DNA of 24,296 bases. It comes from DATAFF01 sp036257595. GTDB lineage: Bacteria > Pseudomonadota > Alphaproteobacteria > Rhizobiales > Aestuariivirgaceae. Below, in pieces: positions 7,639-15,423 of this stretch. Position numbers and translations under genes: made by a program. Positions within the stretch are counted from its first letter, which is position 1. Each line of letters begins with the position of its first letter. The stretch is taken from assembly GCA_036257595.1 (NCBI GenBank), contig DATAFF010000035.1:1-24296 (forward strand), given 5' to 3'. A model generated the notes under the pieces. The model saw only the letters and a program-made list of their open reading frames with translations, ran no database searches and was not told the DNA's origin.

Positions 7639-8298
7639 ATGACGTTGATGGGCGAGCGGGACGAGGAGCGGCTTGAAGAGGGCAGGATGCTCTTCGCCGG
7701 TCCGGTGGCGTTCCTGCTCGGGGTCGCCGACATCGCCGGCCTGCCGCCGTCATTCCCGGTCGAGGTCGCCTTTGCCGGGCGGTCTAATGTCGGAAAATCG
7801 TCACTGATCAACGCGCTGACCGGCCGGCGCGACATTGCCCGGGTATCGAACACGCCGGGGCGGACGCGCGAGCTCAATTTCTTCACCCTCGGCGATGGTC
7901 GTCTCGCCGTTGTCGACATGCCGGGTTATGGCTATGCCCGCGCCGAAAAGCGCCTGGTGCGGCAATGGCAGGGGCTCGCCAGGGACTATCTCAGGGGACG
8001 GCCATCGCTCAGGCGGGTGTTCGTGCTGATCGATGCCCGCCATGGGATCAAGCCGGCGGACGAGGCGATCTTCGATCTGCTGGACGAGGCTGCCGTCAAT
8101 TATCAGCCGGTGCTCACCAAGATCGACAAGCTGAAGCCGGAGGCGCTCGAGCGGGTCATGGCCGAGACCGCGGAGCGGCTCGGCAAGCGGCCGGCCGCTC
8201 ACCCGCAAGTGCTCGCCACATCCAGCGTGAAATCGACGGGGATCCCGCAATTGCGGGCAACGATCGCAAGGCTGATCCCGGCCGGCAGCCGCAGCTGA
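7639..8298 (+). CDS. yihA: Ribosome biogenesis GTP-binding protein YihA/YsxC (EngB)
   Basis: This TRAFAC-class GTPase is needed for late assembly of the large ribosomal subunit. The 219-residue protein shows G1 GRSNVGKSS (47-55), the switch I Thr in NTPGRTRELNFF (71-82), G3 DMPGYG (93-98), G4 TKID (160-163) and a G5-like ATSSVKSTGI near the C-terminus. The ATG at 7639 lies three bases after the yidC stop; a second in-frame ATG at 7648 is an alternative start. The N-terminal 17 residues before GRMLFAGP are acidic and poorly conserved, as is common. Its position between yidC and argB is the gene order I know from Hyphomicrobiales. Confidence 0.95.
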   Translation: MTLMGERDEERLEEGRMLFAGPVAFLLGVADIAGLPPSFPVEVAFAGRSNVGKSSLINALTGRRDIARVSNTPGRTRELNFFTLGDGRLAVVDMPGYGYARAEKRLVRQWQGLARDYLRGRPSLRRVFVLIDARHGIKPADEAIFDLLDEAAVNYQPVLTKIDKLKPEALERVMAETAERLGKRPAAHPQVLATSSVKSTGIPQLRATIARLIPAGSRS

Positions 8299-8355
8299 CC
8301 GGACAGGCGTTCACGAGACTGTTCGCTCTGCGTCATTCACTATATAAGCCACGCC

Positions 8356-9291
8356 ATGGATAATCCTGTGACGGCAGCCGCCATCGACCGCGCCGACATC
8401 GCCCGGATCCTCTCCGAGGCGCTGCCCTTCATGCAGCTCTATGACGATCAGACGGTGGTCATCAAATATGGTGGCCACGCCATGGTCGATCCGGAGCTGT
8501 CGCGACATTTCGCCAATGACATCGTCCAGCTCAAGCTCTGCGGCATCAACCCCATCGTGGTGCATGGCGGCGGGCCGCAGATCGGGCGGATGCTCGACCG
8601 GATGGGGGTCAAGTCGGATTTCGTCGATGGGCTCAGGGTGACCGACCAGGAGACGATGAGCGTGGTCGAGATGGTGCTGTCGGGATCGATCAACAAGGCG
8701 ATCGTGGCCTCGATCCATCGCGCCGGCGGCAAGGCGGTGGGGATCTCGGGCAAGGACGGCAACCTGCTGATCGCCAAGAAGCTCGAGCTCATCAAGGAAG
8801 ACCCGAGAACGGGTCAGAACATCGCCTATGATCTCGGCTTCGTCGGCGATCCGGACCGGGTCAATCCATCGATCCTCAGCACCATCATCCACTCCGACGC
8901 CATTCCGGTGATTGCGCCGATCGGGGTGGGCGAGGATGGCGCGACCTACAATGTCAATGCCGATATGGCGGCCGGCGCGATTGCAGCCGCGGTGCAGGCC
9001 AAGCGGCTGCTGCTCCTCACCGATGTCGCCGGCGTGCTCGATGCGGGCAACCAGCTGATCGAGGAGCTTAGCATTGGCGAGGTGCCGCGGCTGATCGAGC
9101 GCGGCGTCATCACCGGCGGCATGATCCCGAAGGTCAAGAGCTGCGTCGAGGTGGTCGAGGCCGGGGTGGAAGGCGTCGTCATCGTCGATGGCCGGGTGCC
9201 GCATTGCGTGCTCATGGAGCTCTTGACGCCGCATGGCGTCGGCACCCGGATCGCCCGCTCGGCGCCGAATGCGGATAGCGGCAAGCGCTGA
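8356..9291 (+). CDS. argB: Acetylglutamate kinase
   Basis: This enzyme phosphorylates N-acetyl-L-glutamate, the second step of arginine biosynthesis, in the cytoplasm. The 311-residue protein has the amino acid kinase fold: VVIKYGGHAMVD with the catalytic Lys, IVVHGGGPQIGRML, GLRVTDQETMSVVEMVLSG, GKDGNLL, NVNADMAAGAIAAAV, LLLLTDVAGVLD and GVITGGMIPKVKSCVEVVEAGV. An N-terminal helix before the kinase core (DIARILSEALPFMQLY) is the type used to form arginine-sensitive hexamers, so feedback inhibition by arginine is plausible. A TATAAG at 8343-8348 has no good -35 partner, so a dedicated promoter is uncertain. The stop codon shares its last base with the start of the next gene. Confidence 0.97.
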   Translation: MDNPVTAAAIDRADIARILSEALPFMQLYDDQTVVIKYGGHAMVDPELSRHFANDIVQLKLCGINPIVVHGGGPQIGRMLDRMGVKSDFVDGLRVTDQETMSVVEMVLSGSINKAIVASIHRAGGKAVGISGKDGNLLIAKKLELIKEDPRTGQNIAYDLGFVGDPDRVNPSILSTIIHSDAIPVIAPIGVGEDGATYNVNADMAAGAIAAAVQAKRLLLLTDVAGVLDAGNQLIEELSIGEVPRLIERGVITGGMIPKVKSCVEVVEAGVEGVVIVDGRVPHCVLMELLTPHGVGTRIARSAPNADSGKR

Positions 9292-9989
9292 TGGCGGGGC
9301 GCGGCTTTGCCGAGGTCGAAACCTGGATCTTCGACCTCGACAACACGCTCTATCCGGCGAGCTGCCGGTTGTTCGACCAGATCGACCTGCGCATGGGCAG
9401 CTTCATTGCGGAGCTGCTGGGTGTCGATCGTGCCGCGGCAAAGGCCGTCCAGAAGGACTATTTCTATCGCTATGGTACGACGCTGAGGGGCCTCATGCTC
9501 GAGCATGACGTGGCGCCGGATGCCTTTCTCGACTATGTCCATGACATCGACCATTCGCCGATTCCGGCGGACGAGCCGCTGGCGCGGGCGCTCGAAGCGC
9601 TGCCCGGGCGCAAGCTGATCTTCACCAACGGGACGGTGGCGCATGCCGAGAAGGTGCTGGCGCGGCTCGGGGTGGGATCGCATTTCACCGGGATCTTCGA
9701 CATCGTCCATTCGGACTTCATCCCCAAGCCGCAGCTCGAGCCCTATGAGAAGTTCGTCACGGTCCATGCCATCGAGCCGCGGCGGGCGGCGATGTTCGAG
9801 GACATTGCGCGGAACCTGGCGATTCCGCACCGGCTCGGCATGACGACCGTCCTCGTCACCTGCCCCGACAACACCGACGGCAATCTCCTCAATGCCGAGT
9901 CGGGCGGCGTCGCGGCCGACCATGTCGATCATGTGACCGACGATCTCGCCGGGTTCCTGCAGGAAAAGGCAGCCGGCGTTGCGCAGTAG
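9291..9989 (+). CDS. HAD-family pyrimidine 5'-nucleotidase (SDT1-like)
   Basis: This is a haloacid-dehalogenase-type phosphatase. The nucleophile motif is DLDNTLYP (Asp15, acid/base Asp17), motif II is FTNGT (Thr112), the motif III Lys is in IPKPQLEPY (Lys146), and motif IV is FEDIARNL (Asp171). The helical cap between residues about 25 and 95 and the DNTLYP signature match the group annotated as pyrimidine 5'-nucleotidase, homologous to yeast Sdt1/Phm8. A role in removing nucleoside monophosphates or modified pyrimidine nucleotides is inferred from family membership. Its ATG overlaps the argB TGA (TGATG), so it is probably translated by re-initiation. The stop TAG lies inside the left arm of repeat copy 2. 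Confidence 0.9.
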   Translation: MAGRGFAEVETWIFDLDNTLYPASCRLFDQIDLRMGSFIAELLGVDRAAAKAVQKDYFYRYGTTLRGLMLEHDVAPDAFLDYVHDIDHSPIPADEPLARALEALPGRKLIFTNGTVAHAEKVLARLGVGSHFTGIFDIVHSDFIPKPQLEPYEKFVTVHAIEPRRAAMFEDIARNLAIPHRLGMTTVLVTCPDNTDGNLLNAESGGVAADHVDHVTDDLAGFLQEKAAGVAQ

Positions 9990-10045
9990 GCTCGGGTCAC
10001 GGCCTATTGCCTAATGCCTACTGCCTATTCGCACTTCGCTATTCG
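9982..10045 (+). repeat. Heptamer-based intergenic repeat, copy 2
   Basis: GCAGTAGGC (9982-9990), which contains the TAG stop of the HAD gene, is a perfect inverted repeat of GCCTACTGC (10016-10024). Between them lies the family core GGCCTATTGCCTAATGCC (10000-10017). The core is followed by a second heptamer type, CTATTCGCACTTCGCTATTCG (written here as units of TTCGCTA/CTATTCG, about 10025-10045). The element occupies most of the gap before dapD and could act as a 3' hairpin for the argB-HAD transcript. Confidence 0.75.
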
Positions 10046-10105
10046 CTTCTCCATCGCGCCGCGCTAGCTTCACCGCCGTCGTTGGCAGAACAATCGAGGA
10101 TTGTC

Positions 10106-10942
10106 ATGGCCGAAGTTCAGGCGGTGATCGAGCGGGCCTGGGAGGAACGCGACACTATCAGCAGCGCGACCCGCGGCGAGGTCCGCGACGCGGTCGATCA
10201 CGCGCTTGACGGACTCGACACAGGATCGCTCAGGGTGGCCGAGAAGCGTGAGGGGAAGTGGCATACCAACCAATGGTTGAAGAAGGCTGTCCTTCTCTAT
10301 TTCCGCCTCAATGGCATGACCGCGATCCCGGGAGGACCCGGCGGGGCGCATTGGTGGGACAAGGTGCCTTCGAAATTTGCCGGCTGGGGCGATAATCAGT
10401 TCCAGGCTGCGGGATTTCGCGCCGTTCCGGGATCGCTGGTCCGGCATTCGGCCTATATCGCGCCGGGGGTGATCCTGATGCCATCCTTCGTCAATCTCGG
10501 CGCTTATGTCGACAGCGGGACGATGGTCGATAGCTGGACCACGGTCGGCTCCTGCGCCCAGATCGGCAAGAACTGCCACCTGTCGGGCGGGGTCGGCATT
10601 GGCGGCGTGCTCGAGCCGCTGCAGTCCGACCCGGTGGTGATCGAGGACAATTGCTTCATCGGCGCGCGGGCCGAGGTCGCCGAGGGCGTGCTGGTGGGCG
10701 AAGGCTCGGTGCTGGCCATGGGAGTCTATCTCAGCGCCTCGACGCGCATCATCGAGCGGGCGACCGGTGAAATCTTCTACGGCCGGGTGCCGCCGTTCTC
10801 GGTCGTGGTGTCGGGAACGCTTCCCGGCAAGCCGCTGCCCGATGGCACCCCGGGGCCCGGGCTTTACTGCGCGGTGATCGTCAAGCGGGTGGATGCCAAA
10901 ACCAGGGCCAAGACCTCGATCAACGATTTGCTGCGCGATTGA
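10106..10942 (+). CDS. dapD: Tetrahydrodipicolinate N-succinyltransferase
   Basis: DapD transfers succinyl from succinyl-CoA to tetrahydrodipicolinate in the succinylase branch leading to meso-diaminopimelate and lysine. The ATG at 10106 has GAGGA (about 10096-10100) upstream and begins MAEVQAVIERAWEER; an open frame reaching back to 10007 merely reads through repeat copy 2 and is not real coding. Landmarks are LNGMTAIPGG, WWDKVPSKF, FRAVPGSLVRHSAYI, then left-handed beta-helix hexapeptide repeats with LGAYVDSGTMVDSWTTVGSCAQIGKN, HLSGGVGIGGVLEPLQ and DNCFIGARAEVAEGV. It has 278 residues, normal length. It is followed after three bases by dapE, the next but one enzyme of the pathway. Confidence 0.97.
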   Translation: MAEVQAVIERAWEERDTISSATRGEVRDAVDHALDGLDTGSLRVAEKREGKWHTNQWLKKAVLLYFRLNGMTAIPGGPGGAHWWDKVPSKFAGWGDNQFQAAGFRAVPGSLVRHSAYIAPGVILMPSFVNLGAYVDSGTMVDSWTTVGSCAQIGKNCHLSGGVGIGGVLEPLQSDPVVIEDNCFIGARAEVAEGVLVGEGSVLAMGVYLSASTRIIERATGEIFYGRVPPFSVVVSGTLPGKPLPDGTPGPGLYCAVIVKRVDAKTRAKTSINDLLRD

Positions 10943-10945
10943 GCG

Positions 10946-12103
10946 ATGAACCCCGTTCCGATCCTCCAGGACCTGATCCGCTGCCCGTCGGTGACGCCGG
11001 TCGAGGGGGGAGCGCTCGACCATCTGGAGCGGCTGCTCAAGGCTTCCGGGTTTCGCACGGTCCGGCTGCCGTTTTCCGAACCCGGCACGGCCGATGTCGA
11101 CAATCTCTATGCCCGCTATGGCAGCGACCGGCCGCATTTCTGCTTTGCCGGGCATACCGATGTCGTTCCTCCCGGCCGCGATTCGGATTGGACCCATCCG
11201 CCTTTCGCCGGCGTGCTGGCGGATGGCCAGGTCTGGGGGCGCGGGGCGGTCGACATGAAGGGCAGCATCGCTGCCTTCGCGGCGGCGGCGCTGGCGCTGG
11301 CGGAGGAGGGGCGTCTCGATGGCTCGGTGAGCTTCCTGATAACCGGCGACGAGGAGGACGCGGCGATCAACGGCACCGCCAAGATGCTCGGCTGGATGGG
11401 TGACAATGGCGAGATTCCCGATCACTGCCTGGTGGGCGAGCCGACGTCGCGCGAGCGACTGGGCGATGGCGTCAAGATCGGCCGGCGCGGCAGCGCCCAT
11501 TTCCATCTCACCGCCATCGGACGGCAGGGCCATGTCGCCTATCCGGAGAGCGTCATCAATCCGATTCATCTGCTGGCGCGGATGATCGACCGGCTGCATT
11601 CCGAGCCGCTTGATCAGGGCAATGACTGGTTCGGCCCCTCGACGCTGCAATGCGTCACGGCCGACACCGGCAATCCGGCGAGCAATGTGGTGCCGGCCTG
11701 CGCCACGGCGCGGTTCAACATCCGCTTCAACACGCTCCAGACGCCCGAAAGTCTGGCAGGCTGGATCGGCCAGCGCTGCGACCAGGTGGTGGCCGAGCTG
11801 GGCGGGCGCTATGATCTCGAGATCCAGGCGCGAAGCGACGCCTTCCTCACCGAGGCGGGACCGCTGGTCGATCTGGTGACCGCGGCCATCGCGGAGAAGA
11901 CCGGGATCGTGCCATGGCTGAACACCGGCGGCGGCACCTCCGATGCCCGGTTCATCAAGGATCTCTGCCCGGTGGTGGAATTCGGTCCGGTGAGCCGCAC
12001 GATTCATCAGGTCGACGAGCGAATTTCGGTCGAAGAGCTGCAGGCGCTATCCCATATTTATCGCAATATTCTGGAGCGCTATTTCACGGTGTTCCGCACA
12101 TGA
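10946..12103 (+). CDS. dapE: Succinyl-diaminopimelate desuccinylase
   Basis: This di-zinc M20 amidohydrolase removes succinate from N-succinyl-LL-diaminopimelate. Metal and catalytic motifs are AGHTDVVPPG (His70, Asp72), WGRGAVDMKG (Asp103), TGDEED (Glu136/137 region), VGEPTS, the dimerisation lid GRRGSAHF...GRQGHVAYPE, and near the C-terminus GGGTSDARF and TIHQVDERI with the last zinc His. The 385-residue length is standard. It starts three bases after dapD and its TGA overlaps the ATG of the next gene (ATGA), so dapD, dapE and the small membrane protein form one translationally coupled unit. The missing partner dapC is not in this window. Confidence 0.97.
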   Translation: MNPVPILQDLIRCPSVTPVEGGALDHLERLLKASGFRTVRLPFSEPGTADVDNLYARYGSDRPHFCFAGHTDVVPPGRDSDWTHPPFAGVLADGQVWGRGAVDMKGSIAAFAAAALALAEEGRLDGSVSFLITGDEEDAAINGTAKMLGWMGDNGEIPDHCLVGEPTSRERLGDGVKIGRRGSAHFHLTAIGRQGHVAYPESVINPIHLLARMIDRLHSEPLDQGNDWFGPSTLQCVTADTGNPASNVVPACATARFNIRFNTLQTPESLAGWIGQRCDQVVAELGGRYDLEIQARSDAFLTEAGPLVDLVTAAIAEKTGIVPWLNTGGGTSDARFIKDLCPVVEFGPVSRTIHQVDERISVEELQALSHIYRNILERYFTVFRT

Positions 12104-12663
12104 ACACACTGGTTGCCGAAGCCCGGCATTCGCTGGCCGCCGCCTGGCTCCTCGCCCGCGGCGATCGCACCGCCTATGGGTTGATGAATCTGAGCGAGGA
12201 TGGGTTCTGGCGATCCTTTGCCGCCATCTTGCCGGCGCTGCCGCTCTATCTCTACACCATCGATGTCGGTCAGCGGCTCGAGACGGCCAGCGGCAGCGGC
12301 GAGCCGCCGTCGACGCTCCTGACCGTGCTGTCGCTGCTCATCCAATGGGTGACCTGGCCGCTCCTTATCGCGGCGATCGGCAAGCTGCTCGGCTGGGGAG
12401 CGAATTTCGTCCGCTACATGGTCGCGTTCAACTGGTCCTCGGTCTATGTCATCGGGGTGATGCTGCCGCCGCTCATGCTGTATGACACCGGTCTGATCGG
12501 GCGCGATGCGATGGGGATCCTCGGTCTCGTATCGATGGCGGCGGCGTTGTGGATCCGCTGGATCGTGGCGGTGACCGGACTCCAGGTGTCGGGTTTCGTC
12601 GCGGCGGCGCTGGTGCTCGGCGAGCTGCTGCTCAGCCTCGGCACCGACGCGGTCATCGGCTGA
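12100..12663 (+). CDS. Unrecognised multi-pass inner-membrane protein
   Basis: I do not recognise a named family. The 187-residue protein starts at the ATG that overlaps the dapE stop (ATGA, 12100-12103), the best evidence that it is real and co-translated. A short N-terminal region (SLAAAWLLARGDRTAYGLMNLSEDGFWRSF) leads into about five hydrophobic stretches: ILPALPLYLYTI, TLLTVLSLLIQWVTWPLLIAAIG, YMVAFNWSSVYVIGVMLPPLMLY, AMGILGLVSMAAALWIRWIVAV and FVAAALVLGELLLSL. The general look is that of small transporter-like or Yip1-like proteins. No catalytic motif is evident. It ends two bases before the convergent truA stop. Translational coupling to dapE hints at envelope or cell-wall relevance, but that is inference. 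Confidence 0.8.
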   Translation: MNTLVAEARHSLAAAWLLARGDRTAYGLMNLSEDGFWRSFAAILPALPLYLYTIDVGQRLETASGSGEPPSTLLTVLSLLIQWVTWPLLIAAIGKLLGWGANFVRYMVAFNWSSVYVIGVMLPPLMLYDTGLIGRDAMGILGLVSMAAALWIRWIVAVTGLQVSGFVAAALVLGELLLSLGTDAVIG

Positions 12664-12665
12664 GC

Positions 12666-13409
12666 TTATTCGTAAAACACCGCCGCCAGATAGAGTCCGC
12701 CGGGCGGTGCGACGGGACCGCAGGCGGCGCGGTCCTGGGCCGCCAGGGCGGCGAGAAGATCGTTCTCGCTCCATTTTCCCTCACCCACCAGCTTGAGCGA
12801 GCCGACCATCGAGCGCACCTGGTTGTGAAGGAAAGAGCGGGCGCGGGCGGCGATCTCGATGACCTCGCCGTGCCGCGTCACGGCCAGGGAATCGAGGGTC
12901 TTCACTGCCGATGCGGCCTGACATTCGCTCGACCGGAAGGTTGTGAAATCATGGTTGCCGACGAGACATTGGGCAGCGCTCGCCATGGCTTCGGCATCGA
13001 GCGGGCGCATCACCTGCCAGGCGCGGTCGTGCTCCAAGGCAAGCGGCGGGCGGCGGTTGACGATGCGGTAAAGGTAGAGGCGCCCAGTGGCCGAGAAGCG
13101 CGCATGAAAGGACGAATCGGCTTCGCTTGCGGCGAGAATGGTGACCGGAAACGGCCGCAAATGCGCATTGAGCGCATCCCGCAGCCGGCCGCCGGTCCAG
13201 CTTTTTTCCAGGTCGGCATGGGCAACCTGCCCGAGGGCATGGACCCCGCTGTCGGTTCGCCCGGCACCGATGACCACCGGGTGCTCGCCGGTCAGGCGCT
13301 CGAGCGCGTCCTCGATCGCGCCCTGAACCGAGGGCTGACCATGGCTCTGGCGCTGCCAGCCATGGAAGGGGGTGCCGTCATATTCGATGAGGAAACGGTA
13401 GCGCGGCAT
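12666..13409 (-). CDS. truA: tRNA pseudouridine(38-40) synthase TruA
   Basis: TruA isomerises uridines 38-40 in the anticodon arm of many tRNAs. The 247-residue protein begins MPRYRFLIEYDGTPFHGWQRQ, has the catalytic motif GRTDSGVHALGQ with Asp53, the RFSATGRLYLYRI segment, and near the end RARSFLHNQVRSMVGSL. All are diagnostic, and the length is normal. It is the last gene of the def-fmt-truA operon, nine bases after fmt. It converges on the dapE-linked membrane gene with only two bases between stop codons, so the 3' ends of the two transcripts must overlap. Confidence 0.97.
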   Translation of the reverse strand: MPRYRFLIEYDGTPFHGWQRQSHGQPSVQGAIEDALERLTGEHPVVIGAGRTDSGVHALGQVAHADLEKSWTGGRLRDALNAHLRPFPVTILAASEADSSFHARFSATGRLYLYRIVNRRPPLALEHDRAWQVMRPLDAEAMASAAQCLVGNHDFTTFRSSECQAASAVKTLDSLAVTRHGEVIEIAARARSFLHNQVRSMVGSLKLVGEGKWSENDLLAALAAQDRAACGPVAPPGGLYLAAVFYE

Positions 13410-13418
13410 GGCGCCAGT

Positions 13419-14339
13419 TCACGCCAGTCGGGTCCCTGGCGCAACCGGGTGACCACGAAGAAAATCCGGAAGCGGCAGGGCGGCCTTGCCTTCGAGCTGG
13501 ATGAGGAGCGGCCTGATGGCGTCGTCGCGGCAGGCAATGGCCAGCCGGTCATCGAGGCAGGTGCCGGGTGGCCCGCTGCCCGTCTCGACAATGGCCTTGA
13601 GCAGCCGCAGCCGCTTGCCGGCGAGCAGGCACCAGGCGCCGGGATAGGGCGAAAGCGCGTGAATGAGATTCACCACCTCGGTGGCCGGCCGATCGAAGGT
13701 GATGCGGGCTTCCGCCTTGTCGATCTTGGCGGCATAGGTGATGCCGTCAGCGGCCTGGGGCCGGCAGGCCAGGGCGCCGCGCTCGAGGGCGTTCAGTGCC
13801 TGCCCCATCAACAGGGCACCTCGGCGCGCCAGGAGGTCGTGAAGCTCGCCGCTGGTCATCCCCGGGGCGATGGCGGCCCGTTCCTCGAGGCACACCGGTC
13901 CGGCATCGAGAGCCTGCTCCATCCGCATCACCGCGACGCCGGTCTCGGCATCGCCCGCCATGATGGCCCGCTGGACGGGCGCGGCGCCGCGCCATCGCGG
14001 CAGAAGGGAGGCGTGGAGATTGTAGGCGCCGAGCCGCGTCGCGTGGAGCGCCGGCGGCGGCAGAATGAGCCCATAGGCGACGACGACGGCCGCGTCAGCG
14101 CCGAGCGCCCGCAGCGCGTCCTGCTCGATGTCGGATTTCAGCGAGGCGGGGGTGCGGACCGCGATCCCCAGGCGCTTGGCGGCCTGGTGGACCGAGGACG
14201 GGCGGGGGGCAAGGCCGCGGCCGGCGGGCTGCGGCGGCTGGCTGTAGACGCAGAGGAGCTGGTGCCCCTGGCCGACCAGATGCTCGAGCGTCGGAACCGA
14301 AAAATCCGGGGTGCCCATGAAGATGAGCTTGAGGCTCAC
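13419..14339 (-). CDS. fmt: Methionyl-tRNA formyltransferase
   Basis: Fmt transfers the formyl group of 10-formyltetrahydrofolate to Met-tRNA(fMet), making the initiator used in bacterial translation. The 306-residue protein begins MSLKLIFMGTPDFSVPTLEHL. It carries the catalytic triad Asn107, His109 (AYNLHASLLPRWRGAAPVQ) and Asp145 (EQALDAGP), and a C-terminal tRNA-binding domain with ALSPYPGAW. The start is GTG at 14339, overlapping the def stop as GTGA, so it is translationally coupled to deformylase, the enzyme that later removes the formyl group. The length and overlap are typical for the pair. Confidence 0.97.
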   Translation of the reverse strand: MSLKLIFMGTPDFSVPTLEHLVGQGHQLLCVYSQPPQPAGRGLAPRPSSVHQAAKRLGIAVRTPASLKSDIEQDALRALGADAAVVVAYGLILPPPALHATRLGAYNLHASLLPRWRGAAPVQRAIMAGDAETGVAVMRMEQALDAGPVCLEERAAIAPGMTSGELHDLLARRGALLMGQALNALERGALACRPQAADGITYAAKIDKAEARITFDRPATEVVNLIHALSPYPGAWCLLAGKRLRLLKAIVETGSGPPGTCLDDRLAIACRDDAIRPLLIQLEGKAALPLPDFLRGHPVAPGTRLA

Positions 14340-14860
14340 ACGGGCTCCCGTGACAGCTTGGCCGCCTTGGCAAACTTTTTGACAACGCGTTCCCGCTTCA
14401 GTCGCGAGATATGATCGATGAACAGGATGCCGTTCAGATGGTCGATCTCATGCTGGATGCAGGTGGCCATCAGGCCCTCGCAATCGAGCTCCTGGATGAG
14501 GCCGTTGCGGTCGAGATAGCGGATGCGCACCGTCTTCGGCCGGGTGACATTCTCGAAGACCTCGGGGATCGACAGGCAGCCCTCCTCATATTCGGCGGTC
14601 TCCTCGGATGCCGAAATGATCTCGGGATTGACGAAAAACTGGGGATCCCGGGGCTTGTCCTCGTCCTTGACGAGATCCATCACCACCACCCGTTTGGGCA
14701 CGCCGATCTGAATGGCGGCGAGACCGATGCCCGGTGCGGCATACATGGTCTCGAGCATGTCATCCATGAGGCCGCGAATCTCGTCGGTCACCGCGTCCAC
14801 CGGAGCGGAGACGCGTTTCAGCATTGGATCGGGCAGGATGATGAGCGGGCGAACAGCCAT
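14336..14860 (-). CDS. def: Peptide deformylase
   Basis: This metallo-hydrolase removes the N-formyl group from nascent proteins. The 174-residue sequence has all three class motifs: GIGLAAIQ (44-51), EGCLS with metal ligand Cys95 (93-97) and HEIDH with His137, Glu138 and His141 (137-141). It begins MAVRPLIILPDPMLKRVS. The class resembles the Gram-negative type (motif 2 EGCLS). It is the promoter-proximal gene of the def-fmt-truA operon, with the promoter at 14886-14914 giving a short leader of about 20 bases. The coding end overlaps the fmt start. Confidence 0.97.
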   Translation of the reverse strand: MAVRPLIILPDPMLKRVSAPVDAVTDEIRGLMDDMLETMYAAPGIGLAAIQIGVPKRVVVMDLVKDEDKPRDPQFFVNPEIISASEETAEYEEGCLSIPEVFENVTRPKTVRIRYLDRNGLIQELDCEGLMATCIQHEIDHLNGILFIDHISRLKRERVVKKFAKAAKLSREPV

Positions 14861-14885
14861 TTCGGGATTCTCTTCTCTGCAAGCT

Positions 14886-14914
14886 CAAATAGGCATTCCG
14901 CGATGGTTGGTCAA
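14886..14914 (-). promoter_or_regulatory. Promoter of the def-fmt-truA operon
   Basis: On the minus strand TTGACC (14909-14914) and TATTTG (14886-14891) are separated by exactly 17 bases. The expected start of transcription is near 14879, about 20 bases before the def ATG at 14860. It sits between mscL (stop at 14931) and def, so def-fmt-truA can be transcribed independently of mscL even though the genes are in the same orientation. Confidence 0.7.
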
Positions 14915-14930
14915 CGCGGGGCTGTTCGTC

Positions 14931-15353
14931 CTAAACTTCCTTCTGACGTGTCCGGAGGAGATCGCGAATCTCGGCGAGCAGCGTTTCGCTGGTCGTCGGC
15001 TTGGGCGGCGGGGCTGCTTCCTGCTGGCGCTTGAACCGGTTGACCGCCTTGACGACGAGGAACAGCACCCAGGCGATGATCGTGAAATTGACGAGCTTGG
15101 TGAGGAACGAGCCATAGGCGAAGACCGCTCCCTGCCGTTTCGCCTCGACCAGCGCCGGGGCATTCACGTTCTTCGACAGCGGCACGAAGTAGTTGGAGAA
15201 ATCGAGCCCGCCGGTGATCCCGCCGATGATCGGCATGATGATGTCGTCCACGAGGGACGAGACGATTGCGCCGAAGGCCGCGCCGATGATCACGCCGATG
15301 GCGAGATCGAGCACATTGCCCTTCATGGCAAATTCTTTGAATTCCTTCAGCAT
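14931..15353 (-). CDS. mscL: Large-conductance mechanosensitive channel MscL
   Basis: MscL opens under membrane tension to release solutes during hypo-osmotic shock. The 140-residue protein has the amphipathic N-terminal helix MLKEFKEFAMKGNVLDLAIG, the pore-lining first helix IGVIIGAAFGAIVSSLVDDIIMPIIG, a periplasmic loop with FSNYFVPL, a second helix around NFTIIAWVLFLVVKAVN and the C-terminal bundle helix with ETLLAEIRDLLRTR. Length and order are normal for the family. A GGGAG site lies about ten bases before the ATG. No strong promoter was seen in the 70-bp gap upstream. Confidence 0.96.
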   Translation of the reverse strand: MLKEFKEFAMKGNVLDLAIGVIIGAAFGAIVSSLVDDIIMPIIGGITGGLDFSNYFVPLSKNVNAPALVEAKRQGAVFAYGSFLTKLVNFTIIAWVLFLVVKAVNRFKRQQEAAPPPKPTTSETLLAEIRDLLRTRQKEV

Positions 15354-15423
15354 CCCGATTCGCTCCCTGGACCCCTGCCCAAGGGTAACTCAGGGCGTGA
15401 AAAATGAAAAAGATGAGTCGCGA

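Noticed and set aside
8320..8355. Dedicated argB promoter or a further heptamer repeat copy
   Set aside because: A TATAAG-like box at 8343-8348 has no acceptable -35 partner, and the TTCGCTCTGCGTCATTC stretch is too short and divergent to be assigned to the repeat family.
10007..10105. N-terminal extension of dapD to 10007
   Set aside because: The extension translates repeat copy 2. The internal ATG at 10106 has a GAGGA ribosome site and matches the family's start.
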